A stretch of DNA of 20,874 nt, taken from the NCBI GenBank assembly GCA_958421655.1, contig CATZMG010000038.1:1-20874 (forward strand), written 5' to 3'. Numbering within the stretch: position 1 is the first letter of the stretch; each line of letters opens with the position of its first letter. A model generated the notes under the pieces. That model did no database searches. It worked only from the letters and a program-made list of their open reading frames with translations, and was not told the DNA's origin. Positions 1-6,471 of the stretch are shown here, piece by piece. The stretch is from an uncultured Collinsella sp. Lineage in GTDB: Bacteria > Actinomycetota > Coriobacteriia > Coriobacteriales > Coriobacteriaceae. The position numbers and the translations under genes are program-made.

Positions 1-54
1 GTCCCTTGCGGCGTAGTTCTTATTTAAGCCGTCCAAGTTTTGGGGTGCAGTTCA
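1..54 (+). mobile_element. Probable terminal end of an IS3/IS150-type insertion sequence (partial)
   Basis: The segment at 31-54 (GTCCAAGTTTTGGGGTGCAG then TTCA) resembles the terminal inverted repeats I remember from IS150-group IS3 elements, which often read close to TGTCCAACTTTTGGGGTGCAG. Just inside it, frame 1 ends with a TAA at 25-27, which would suit the tail of a transposase OrfB. Only the outer edge is inside the window, so no transposase motif can be tested. The IS boundary would fall near 54/55, directly beside the inverted repeat at 61-132. The call rests on resemblance alone. Confidence 0.4.
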
Positions 55-60
55 GGGGCG

Positions 61-132
61 GGCGGGGTATTTCCTCCGCCCGCAGTTTCGCAGCGAAGCG
101 AGAATGTTTGAGCACGGAGGAATTACCCCGCC
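61..132. repeat. Long imperfect inverted repeat downstream of the ABC exporter operon
   Basis: The arms are 61-78 (GGCGGGGTATTTCCTCCG) and 115-132 (CGGAGGAATTACCCCGCC), pairing at 17 of 18 positions. The 36-nt loop holds a small TTCGC-AGC-GAA hairpin. It lies 33 nt past the stop codon at 165 of the minus-strand operon, so it could act as a transcript 3' end. There is no clear T tract on the minus strand, so a simple intrinsic terminator is not established. A dispersed repeat is the alternative. Confidence 0.6.
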
Positions 133-164
133 GCCCCCGGGGCGCCCTCCGTCAGTAACCGGTC

Positions 165-2084
165 CTACTCCAGCTCAAACGCTCCAGTGTAGAGCTGGTA
201 GTAGTACCCGCGCTTGGCGATAAGCTCGTCGTGGTTACCGCGCTCGATGATGCGGCCGTGGTCCAGGCAGATGATCGCGTCGGAGTTGCGCACGGTGGAC
301 AGGCGATGTGCGATGACAAACGTCGTGCGGCCCTCCATGAGCTTGTCCATGCCCGCTTGCACGATAGCCTCGGTGCGGGTGTCGATGGAGCTCGTGGCCT
401 CGTCCAGAATCATTGCCGGCGGATCGGCGACGGCGGCGCGGGCGATCGAAATCAGCTGGCGCTGGCCCTGCGACAGCTGGGCGCCGTTGCCGGTGAGCAT
501 GGTGTCGTAGCCGTCGGGCAGGCGGGTGATAAAGTCGTCCGCGCCCGCGAGCTTGGCCGCCGCGATGCACTCCTCGTCAGTGGCGTCCAGATTGCCGTAG
601 CGGATGTTGTCCATCACGGTACCGGTGAACAGGTTCACGTCCTGCAGCACGACGCCCAGCGAGCGGCGCAGATCGGCCTTGCGAATCTTGTTGACGTTGA
701 TGCCGTCGTAGCGAATCTTGCCGTCGGCGATGTCATAGAAGCGGTTGATGAGGTTGGTGATGGTCGTCTTACCGGCACCGGTGGCGCCGACAAACGCGAC
801 CTTCTGGCCCGGCTTGGCAAACACGGACACGCCGTGCAGCACCTCGTGGTCGGGCGTGTAGCCAAAGTCGACGTTGTCCATGACCAGGTCGCCGCGCAGC
901 GGTACGTACTCGATCTCGCCGGTTGCGCGGTGCGGATGTTTCCATGCCCACATGCCGGTGTGGTGGTCGGCCTCCTCGAGCTGCCAGGTATCGGGGTTGA
1001 CCTGCGCGTTGACGAGCGTCACGTAGCCTTCGTCGGCCTCGGGCTTCTCGTCGATAAGCTCAAAGATGCGGTCGGCGCCGGCCAGGCCCATGACCACGGC
1101 GTTGATCTGCTGCGAGATCTGGCCGATCTGTCCGCAGAACTGCTTGGTCATGTTGAGGAACGGCACCACGACGGCGATGGACAGCGCCATGCCCGAGATG
1201 CTCAGGTTGGGCACGCCCAGCGCCAGGAAAATGCCGCCGGCAAGGGCCACCAGCACGTAGAGCAGGTTGCCCAGGTTCATAAGGATGGGCATGAGGATGT
1301 TGGCGTACATGTTGGCCTTTTGCGAGACCTCGAAGAGCTTTTCGTTGCGCTCGTCAAAATCGGCCTCGGCGGCAGACTCGTGGCAGAATGCCTTGACGAC
1401 CTTCTGGCCGTTCATGACTTCCTCGATATGGCCCTCGACCGCGCCGAGCTCGGTCTGCTGCGCAATAAAGAAGCGCGCGGAGTTGGAGCCGAGCAGCTTG
1501 GTCATAAAGGTCATAAAGGCGACGCCGGCGATGATGACCAGGCACATCCACACGCTGTAGTACAGCATGATAAAGAACACCGTGACGATGATGATGATCG
1601 TCATGAGCAGGTTGGGCAGCGACTGGCTGATCATCTGACGCAGCGTGTCGATGTCGTTGGTGTAGTGGCTCATGATATCGCCGCGCTGGTGCGTGTCGAA
1701 GTAGCGGATCGGCAGGTCCTGCATGCGGTTGAACATCATCTCGCGCAGCTTCTCGAGCGAGCCCTGCGTGACGATAGCCATGGCGCGGTTCCAGAAGAGC
1801 GAGGATAGGACACCGACGCCGTAGATGCAGGCGAGGGTGGTCACGAGCTGCAGAATCTTGGGCTGTGCGGCTTCCCAATCGCCCGACTGCCACGATTCGC
1901 CAATAATTTGCAGGGCGCTCTGCAGGAAGGTCGCGCCGATGGAGTTGATGATGGCGCAGAGCACCACGCCGGCGACGACGAGGGGCAAAAGCACAGGATA
2001 GAAGCCAAAGAGCGTCTTGATGAGGCGCGACATGGTGCCGCCCTTGCGGTTGAGCGCGCGCTCGGCGGTCGTTGCCTTACTCAT
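165..2084 (-). CDS. Heterodimeric ABC exporter subunit with the catalytic Walker B Glu (TM288-like)
   Basis: A 639-residue half-transporter with an N-terminal six-helix exporter membrane domain (about residues 25-340) and a C-terminal ATPase. Visible motifs: Walker A GATGAGKT (433-440), Q-loop Gln481, signature LSQGQ (537-541, a weakened LSGGQ), Walker B ending in Asp561-Glu562, and switch His593. An intact catalytic Glu with an LSQGQ signature is the pattern of the TM288-type half of heterodimeric exporters. The partner is the gene just upstream. The ATG at 2084 is preferred because AAGGAGG lies 8 nt before it and it overlaps the partner's stop by 8 nt. An ATG at 2033 is a weaker choice. About 40 extra residues between the membrane domain and the ATPase (around 355-395, His/Trp-rich) are unusual. 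The substrate is unknown; drug, lipid or peptide export is plausible. Confidence 0.93.
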   Translation of the reverse strand: MSKATTAERALNRKGGTMSRLIKTLFGFYPVLLPLVVAGVVLCAIINSIGATFLQSALQIIGESWQSGDWEAAQPKILQLVTTLACIYGVGVLSSLFWNRAMAIVTQGSLEKLREMMFNRMQDLPIRYFDTHQRGDIMSHYTNDIDTLRQMISQSLPNLLMTIIIIVTVFFIMLYYSVWMCLVIIAGVAFMTFMTKLLGSNSARFFIAQQTELGAVEGHIEEVMNGQKVVKAFCHESAAEADFDERNEKLFEVSQKANMYANILMPILMNLGNLLYVLVALAGGIFLALGVPNLSISGMALSIAVVVPFLNMTKQFCGQIGQISQQINAVVMGLAGADRIFELIDEKPEADEGYVTLVNAQVNPDTWQLEEADHHTGMWAWKHPHRATGEIEYVPLRGDLVMDNVDFGYTPDHEVLHGVSVFAKPGQKVAFVGATGAGKTTITNLINRFYDIADGKIRYDGINVNKIRKADLRRSLGVVLQDVNLFTGTVMDNIRYGNLDATDEECIAAAKLAGADDFITRLPDGYDTMLTGNGAQLSQGQRQLISIARAAVADPPAMILDEATSSIDTRTEAIVQAGMDKLMEGRTTFVIAHRLSTVRNSDAIICLDHGRIIERGNHDELIAKRGYYYQLYTGAFELE

Positions 2085-3891
2085 GTGCCTCGCCTCCTTC
2101 CTGAGTCTGAGCTTGCGTTGCGGATGCCTCGGTGTCGGCCTCGACGGCCCCTTCGCCCTCGGCAGACATCTTGTTTTGCGAGGTAAAGGTCTCGCGGTAG
2201 ATCTCGCTCGTCTTGAGTAGCTCGTCATGGTTGCCGATCTGCGCGATACGGCCGCCCTCCATGACGATGATGCGGTCTGCGTCCTGCACGGAGCTGATGC
2301 GCTGGGCGATGATGAGCTTGGTCGTGTTGGGCAGATAGCTTGCCAGCCCTGCGCGGATCTTGGCGTCGGTCTTGGTGTCGACGGCGCTGGTGGAGTCGTC
2401 CAGGATCAAGATCTTGGGGCGACGCAGCAGGGCGCGTGCAATGCACAGGCGCTGCTTCTGACCGCCGGAAACATTGGAGCCGCCCTGTTCGATCCAGGTG
2501 TCGTAGCCCTTGGGGAAGCCGTCGACAAACTCATCGGCGCAGGCCAGATGTGCCGCCTCGCGGACCTCTTCGTCGGTGGCGTTCGGGTCGCCCCAACGCA
2601 GGTTCTCGGCGATGGTGCCGCTAAACAGCACGTTTTTCTGCAATACCATGGCCACTTGGTGGCGCAGAGCGTCCAAGTCGTAGTCGCGCACATCCACGCC
2701 GCCCACGCGCACGGTGCCTTCGGTGGCGTCGTACAGGCGGGCGATGAGGTTTACAAGCGTGGACTTGGCCGAGCCGGTGCCGCCGATGATGCCGATGGTC
2801 TCGCCGCTCTTAATGTGCAGGTCGATATCGTCGAGCGCCTGGCGCTTCGCATGCGCGGAATACTTAAAGCTCACGTGGTCAAAGTCGATGGAACCGTCGG
2901 CAACCTCGAGCACGGGCTCGGCGGGATCGGCGATCGTGGGCTCGGCGGCCAGCACCTCGGTGATGCGGTGTGCCGATTCGTCGGCCATGGTCACCATGAC
3001 AAAGATCATCGACAGCTGCATCAGACTCATGAGGATCTGGAAACCATAGGTAAAGATCGAGGAGAGCTGGCCCACGTCGAACAGCGTTCCCTGGCTCGTG
3101 ATGATGAGCTTGGAGCCCAGGTAGATGATGACGACAAACGCACCGTTGACGCAGATGTTCATCATGGGGTTGTTAAAGGCAAGCAGCTTCTCGGCGCGGG
3201 TGAAGTCCATCTGGACGTCGCGCGCAGCGGTCGCGAACTTCTCCTTCTCAAAGTCTTCGCGCACATAGCTCTTAACTACGCGCATGCCGGTGACGTTTTC
3301 CTCGACGGACTCGTTAAGGGCGTCGTACTTGTGGAACACGCGCGAGAAGATGGGGCGCACCTTAAAGATAATAAAGAACAGCCCAAAGCCCAGCAGCGGA
3401 ATGATGACCAGGTAGACCATGGCGACGCTGCCGCCCATGATAAATGCCATGGTAAAGGCGAAGATCAATACCAGCGGCGCGCGCACGGCGATACGGATGA
3501 TCATCATAAAGGCCTGCTGCACGTTGTTGATATCGGTGGTCAGGCGCGTGACGAGCGAGGAGCTCGAGAACTCATCGATGTTGGCAAAGCTGAACGTCTG
3601 GATCTTGTAGAACAGGTCGTGACGCAGGTTCTTAGCGAAGCCGCAACTCGCATGGCTGCAGGTGACGCCGGCAGCGGCGCCAAAAGCAAGCGACGTCAGC
3701 GCGATGAGCACCAAAAAGCCCGCGGTGGGAAGCATCTCGGCTACGGTGGCGCCGTCTTTGATGGCATCGATCAGGTTGGCGGTGATAAATGGAATCAGCA
3801 TCTCGCAGAGCACCTCGCCAAGCACGAGCAATGGCGTGGCAACAGTGACTTTCATATAGTCGCGGATGCTGCCCATGAGGGTTTTAATCAT
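2077..3891 (-). CDS. Heterodimeric ABC exporter subunit with a degenerate ATP site (TM287-like)
   Basis: A 604-residue half-transporter: exporter membrane domain (about 15-310), then ATPase. Several ATPase residues depart from consensus. Walker A reads GGTGSAKS (370-377), with Ala375 where Gly is usual. Walker B ends Asp498-Asp499, with Asp in place of the catalytic Glu. The switch residue is Gln530 instead of His. The signature is a good VSGGQ (474-478). Family knowledge: in TM287/288 and related pairs, one ATP site is built from a degenerate Walker B/switch of one subunit and a weak signature of the other, exactly as in these two genes. It overlaps the regulator's stop by 8 nt (ATGATTAA) with GGAGG upstream. 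Both subunits should form one inner-membrane pump. Substrate is not predictable. Confidence 0.94.
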   Translation of the reverse strand: MIKTLMGSIRDYMKVTVATPLLVLGEVLCEMLIPFITANLIDAIKDGATVAEMLPTAGFLVLIALTSLAFGAAAGVTCSHASCGFAKNLRHDLFYKIQTFSFANIDEFSSSSLVTRLTTDINNVQQAFMMIIRIAVRAPLVLIFAFTMAFIMGGSVAMVYLVIIPLLGFGLFFIIFKVRPIFSRVFHKYDALNESVEENVTGMRVVKSYVREDFEKEKFATAARDVQMDFTRAEKLLAFNNPMMNICVNGAFVVIIYLGSKLIITSQGTLFDVGQLSSIFTYGFQILMSLMQLSMIFVMVTMADESAHRITEVLAAEPTIADPAEPVLEVADGSIDFDHVSFKYSAHAKRQALDDIDLHIKSGETIGIIGGTGSAKSTLVNLIARLYDATEGTVRVGGVDVRDYDLDALRHQVAMVLQKNVLFSGTIAENLRWGDPNATDEEVREAAHLACADEFVDGFPKGYDTWIEQGGSNVSGGQKQRLCIARALLRRPKILILDDSTSAVDTKTDAKIRAGLASYLPNTTKLIIAQRISSVQDADRIIVMEGGRIAQIGNHDELLKTSEIYRETFTSQNKMSAEGEGAVEADTEASATQAQTQEGGEAHE

Positions 3892-4387
3892 CCAGTTCCT
3901 CCCAGGTTACACGGATTTTCTCGAGCATTTCGGCGAGCTGCTCGCGCTCGTCGTGGGTGAGGGCACTAAAGGCCTGCTCTCTAAAGCGAATGCGGGCTGC
4001 CTGCTCAACGCGGGCCTTTTCCCATCCCGCATCGGTCAGGCGGATGGTGAGCTGCCGACGGTCTTTGGGATTGCGACTGCGCTCGATAAGACCGCCCAGT
4101 TCGAGCTTGGACAGAATCTCGGAAAGGGATCCCGGCTTGAGGTCGAAGTGCATGCCGAGCTCCTGTTGGGACAGCTCGCCGGTCGGCTGCTTGGCGAGCA
4201 GGCAGACAATAGGCGCCTTGCCAGATATGCCGCCGCCGTGAAAATGCATGTAATGGCCGCAAAACCCCAGCCCATGGAGGATTCTCTTGGCGAGACGGTC
4301 CTCCTTGGACTGAGTCTCGGGCTCGTCTGCCGGCTGCGAGGGGTCGTCGCCGGGTTCATGCGGATGGGCGTGTGGTTCAACACACAT
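3884..4387 (-). CDS. MarR-family transcriptional regulator with a His/Cys-rich N-terminus
   Basis: A 167-residue protein whose middle (about 65-135) is a winged helix-turn-helix: GELSQQELGMHFDLKPGSLS as recognition region, then a wing containing NPKDRRQLTIRLTDAG, the DRR hallmark of MarR proteins. The N-terminus is unusual: MCVEPHAHPHEP followed by an acidic linker, then CGHYMHFHGGG before the domain. This clusters His and Cys residues and could bind metal or sense redox state, but that is inference. It is the first gene of the exporter operon and overlaps the next gene by 8 nt. MarR proteins commonly repress their own operon with a linked efflux pump. The ATG at 4387 has AAAGGAG about 12 nt upstream. 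A perfect inverted repeat sits on its promoter. Confidence 0.9.
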   Translation of the reverse strand: MCVEPHAHPHEPGDDPSQPADEPETQSKEDRLAKRILHGLGFCGHYMHFHGGGISGKAPIVCLLAKQPTGELSQQELGMHFDLKPGSLSEILSKLELGGLIERSRNPKDRRQLTIRLTDAGWEKARVEQAARIRFREQAFSALTHDEREQLAEMLEKIRVTWEELDD

Positions 4388-4408
4388 ATCTAATCTTCGC
4401 TCCTTTCT

Positions 4409-4444
4409 TTAGTTAGGTAGATGAATTGTTTTGTGCCTAACTAA
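4409..4444. promoter_or_regulatory. Candidate MarR operator: 9-bp perfect inverted repeat
   Basis: TTAGTTAGG at 4409-4417 and CCTAACTAA at 4436-4444 form perfect 9-bp arms separated by 18 nt. One arm overlaps the -10 box (4443-4448) by two bases and covers the expected transcription start. The other lies just upstream of the regulator's ribosome binding site. The arrangement suits a dimeric repressor blocking its own promoter. Binding by the adjacent MarR protein is inferred. Confidence 0.6.
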
Positions 4445-4471
4445 TCTAGGAGCGTGAGAAATAAATGTCAA
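4443..4471 (-). promoter_or_regulatory. Sigma-70-type promoter of the marR-ABC exporter operon
   Basis: Read on the minus strand there is a perfect -35 TTGACA (plus-strand 4466-4471), a 17-nt spacer and TAGATT as -10 (4443-4448, four of six matches to TATAAT). The predicted start is near 4436, giving a leader of about 50 nt before the ATG at 4387. Confidence 0.75.
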
Positions 4472-4486
4472 GGTACCAAACTAGTG

Positions 4487-4588
4487 GTTACGCGGTTTTA
4501 CCAAACCGCGTAACGGCTCGACGCTGCAAGCGTTCCTAAGCGGCAATCTGACGTTCAATCGTCGGGCATGGCCACAAGGCCTATGCCC
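4487..4588 (+). other. Structured intergenic element, copy 1 (hairpin, shared core, bulged hairpin)
   Basis: This fills much of the 328-nt gap between the divergent regulator and kinase genes. It begins with a perfect 12-bp hairpin (GTTACGCGGTTT at 4487-4498, loop TACC, AAACCGCGTAAC at 4503-4514). Then come TCGACGCTGC (4518-4527), a middle containing AGCGGCAATCTGACGTTCA, and a second hairpin GGGCATGGCC, loop ACAA (4574-4577), GGCC, bulged T4582, ATGCCC (to 4588). The same layout recurs at 9854-9956 with a partly different sequence. Because it lies between divergent genes it cannot simply be the terminator of a flanking gene. Small RNA, leader element or dispersed repeat are all possible. No clear consensus promoter for the kinase was found here; TACACT at 4660-4665 is a possible -10. 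Confidence 0.55.
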
Positions 4589-4715
4589 CCATTTCCGAAA
4601 CCTTTCCGCAACAATTTGCCCGTCGCGCCACTCGCCTCCGCTTGCAACGTCCCCTGCGCTACACTTAGTCGCACTGTGGCGCCGCTGCGCCGTGCCCGAA
4701 CCAAGGGAGGCCCTC

Positions 4716-5540
4716 ATGAAGAACACTCAGCTGCTGCTGATCAACGATATGTGCGGTTACGGCAAGGTTGCGCTTTCCGCCATGCTGCCGGTGCTGTCGC
4801 ACATGGGCTACCGTATCCATAACCTGCCGACGGCGCTCGTTTCCGACACGCTCAACTACCCCAAGTTCTACATCCACGACACCACCGAGTATGTGCGCCA
4901 AAGCCTCGCTGTCTGGGAGGAGCTCGGCTTTGAGTTCGACGCTATCTCGACCGGCTTTATCGTGACCGAGGAAGAGACGCGCATCATTTCGGACTTCTGC
5001 CACCGCCGCGCGCAAAAGGGCACCAAGGTGTTCGTCGACCCCATTATGGGCGATAACGGCAAGCTCTATGCGGGCGTGCCCGAGTCCACGATCGGTCTCA
5101 TGAGGCACCTGCTCGAGTGCGCCGACTACGCGGTTCCCAACTACACCGAGGCCTGTCTGCTCACCGATACGCCTATCGCCGAGCAAATTACGCCCGACGA
5201 GGCCCGTGCTCTTGTGGATGCCGTGCGTGTCCTGGGCGCCAAGTCGGTGGTCATTACGAGCGCTGTGGTCGACGGTGCGAATGTCGTCATCGGTTACGAC
5301 CATGTGGCGGGGGAGTACTTTACGATTCCCTTCGAGCTGATTCCGGTCTACTTCCCGGGCACGGGCGACACGTTCTCGGCAGTGCTCGTCGGCCGCGTTA
5401 TGGCAGGTTGGAGCCTGCAGTGCGCGACGAGCGATGCCATGCGTGTGGTAGCGGAGCTCATCGAGCGCAATGCCGACCAGGAGGATAAGTCCGCCGGCCT
5501 TCCCATCGAGGCCTGCCTGGATGTGATTGACCATGAGTAA
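4716..5540 (+). CDS. pdxY: Pyridoxamine/pyridoxal kinase (PdxK/PdxY-like, ribokinase fold)
   Basis: A 274-residue cytoplasmic kinase that should phosphorylate pyridoxal, pyridoxamine or pyridoxine with ATP in vitamin B6 salvage. Visible features: N-terminal substrate region NDMCGYGKVALSAMLPVL (10-27), the family motif DPIMGDNGKLY (108-118), PNYTEACLL (141-149), and the ribokinase-superfamily anion-hole motif PGTGDTF (214-220) with Asp218 as likely catalytic base. Length fits the family. The start at 4716 is chosen because AAGGGAGG lies 5 nt before it; an in-frame extension to 4692 has no such site. It overlaps the next gene by 8 nt (ATGAGTAA), so the two are probably translationally coupled. 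The symbol follows the family; pdxK is the alternative. Confidence 0.9.
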   Translation: MKNTQLLLINDMCGYGKVALSAMLPVLSHMGYRIHNLPTALVSDTLNYPKFYIHDTTEYVRQSLAVWEELGFEFDAISTGFIVTEEETRIISDFCHRRAQKGTKVFVDPIMGDNGKLYAGVPESTIGLMRHLLECADYAVPNYTEACLLTDTPIAEQITPDEARALVDAVRVLGAKSVVITSAVVDGANVVIGYDHVAGEYFTIPFELIPVYFPGTGDTFSAVLVGRVMAGWSLQCATSDAMRVVAELIERNADQEDKSAGLPIEACLDVIDHE

Positions 5541-5862
5541 CGCCGACGAGAGCAGCACCGAGGCGGCGGACGAGAACAAGCCGCTCGGTGCCCCGCGCGG
5601 CAGGCGCCCACGTATTCGTATTAGCTGCGTGGACCAGCTGGGCACATGCCGCTGCCATCACGGGCACAAGCCGGGTGACGTCTTCGACTTCGACCGCGAC
5701 CGCGGCAAGATGTGCGCCATGGCCTGCCATGTGGGCTTTCCCTATATCGATATCCTGCGCTATGGCGGAACCGTGCCTGGCAACGAGCCTGGTACGGCAA
5801 AGTTCTGCTGCCCCGAGGTCGATACGCTGAACGTCTGGCTCGCCGAGATCGTCGACGAGTAG
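5533..5862 (+). CDS. TIGR04076-type small cysteine-rich protein
   Basis: A 109-residue protein resembling the TIGR04076 family, whose function I do not know. The first 25 residues are acidic then Arg-rich and probably disordered. The conserved part runs from about residue 26 and has seven Cys residues (32, 39, 41, 61, 65, 92, 93), in CRCHHGHKPGD, MCAMACHVGFP and FCCPEVD, plus ILRYGG. Such spacing could hold a metal or undergo redox chemistry, but no known site is matched exactly. The ATG at 5533 overlaps the kinase stop; a TTG at 5527 is possible but unneeded. It lacks a strong ribosome binding site, consistent with coupling to the kinase. The pairing hints at a B6- or cofactor-linked role, unproven. 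Confidence 0.8.
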   Translation: MSNADESSTEAADENKPLGAPRGRRPRIRISCVDQLGTCRCHHGHKPGDVFDFDRDRGKMCAMACHVGFPYIDILRYGGTVPGNEPGTAKFCCPEVDTLNVWLAEIVDE

Positions 5863-5863
5863 T

Positions 5864-5933
5864 CGAGCGTGGATTTTCTCCCGTTTAGAGCGCGCTTGAA
5901 CGCTCAAAGTGGGAGATCATCCACGCTCGTTTT
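5864..5933 (+). terminator. Rho-independent terminator after the kinase/TIGR04076 operon
   Basis: CGAGCGTGGAT (5864-5874) pairs perfectly with ATCCACGCTCG (5919-5929). The stem extends inward through TCTCCC/GGGAGA with a smaller GAGCG/CGCTC hairpin at the tip, and TTTT follows at 5930-5933. It starts just after the stop codon at 5862. It lies between convergent genes and could also slow minus-strand transcripts, but that side lacks a T tract. Confidence 0.85.
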
Positions 5934-5973
5934 ATGCCGATGGCGTGGCACGTGCGTCCGCGTGCTCGCTTGC

Positions 5974-6420
5974 CTATAACTGCTCGAGCATAGCGGTGCA
6001 GCCGGCGAGCACATCGCGGTAGGTGGCATCGAAGTTGCCGGTGTACCAGGGATCCGCCACGTCGCCGGGACGATCGGTCCAATCGAGCAGGCGCGAGATC
6101 TTGCTATCGGGATCGCTGCCAAAAATGCGACGCAGACCGCGCGCGTTCTCGGCATCCATATAGACAATGTGGTCCCAGTCACCATACTCCGCGCGACGCA
6201 CCTGGCGCGCACGGTGGGCAACGACAGGAATCCCGACTTCACGCAGCTTGGCAACGGTGCCACGATGCGGCGGATTGCCGATCTCCTCGGTCGAGGTCGC
6301 AGCGGAATCAATGGCAAACTCCGCCTCGCGTCCAGCGCGGCACACCAGCTCGGTAAACACGGACTCAGACATCGTCGAGCGACAGATGTTCCCATGGCAG
6401 ATAAACAGTACACGTTGCAT
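5974..6420 (-). CDS. Low-molecular-weight protein tyrosine phosphatase
   Basis: A 148-residue cytoplasmic phosphatase. The N-terminal P-loop VLFICHGNICRS contains the C(X)5R active site (Cys8 to Arg14), and the C-terminal DPWYTG carries the general-acid Asp123 of the family. Length matches LMW-PTPs. Family members dephosphorylate tyrosine on proteins such as bacterial tyrosine kinases of capsule synthesis, or arsenate-like substrates in relatives; the partner here is unknown and no kinase is nearby. The ATG at 6420 has AAAGGA 8 nt upstream, so it is preferred over an extension to 6465. It lies 51 nt downstream of the MFS gene on the same strand and may share its transcript. Confidence 0.93.
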   Translation of the reverse strand: MQRVLFICHGNICRSTMSESVFTELVCRAGREAEFAIDSAATSTEEIGNPPHRGTVAKLREVGIPVVAHRARQVRRAEYGDWDHIVYMDAENARGLRRIFGSDPDSKISRLLDWTDRPGDVADPWYTGNFDATYRDVLAGCTAMLEQL

Positions 6421-6471
6421 ATGCGGTTTCCTTTCGATCGCCATCATCGAGCTCGAGTATCGCATTTACGC

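Noticed and set aside
2085..2228. 48-residue N-terminal extension of the downstream exporter gene
   Set aside because: It is Arg/Pro-rich, lies wholly inside the partner gene, and the ATG at 2084 has an excellent AAGGAGG.
231..3960. Long plus-strand open frames (for example 231-1808 and 2227-3960) opposite the ABC genes
   Set aside because: They lie antisense to well-recognised transporters, have low-complexity His/Asp/Val-rich translations and no domains. They result from high-G+C codon bias.
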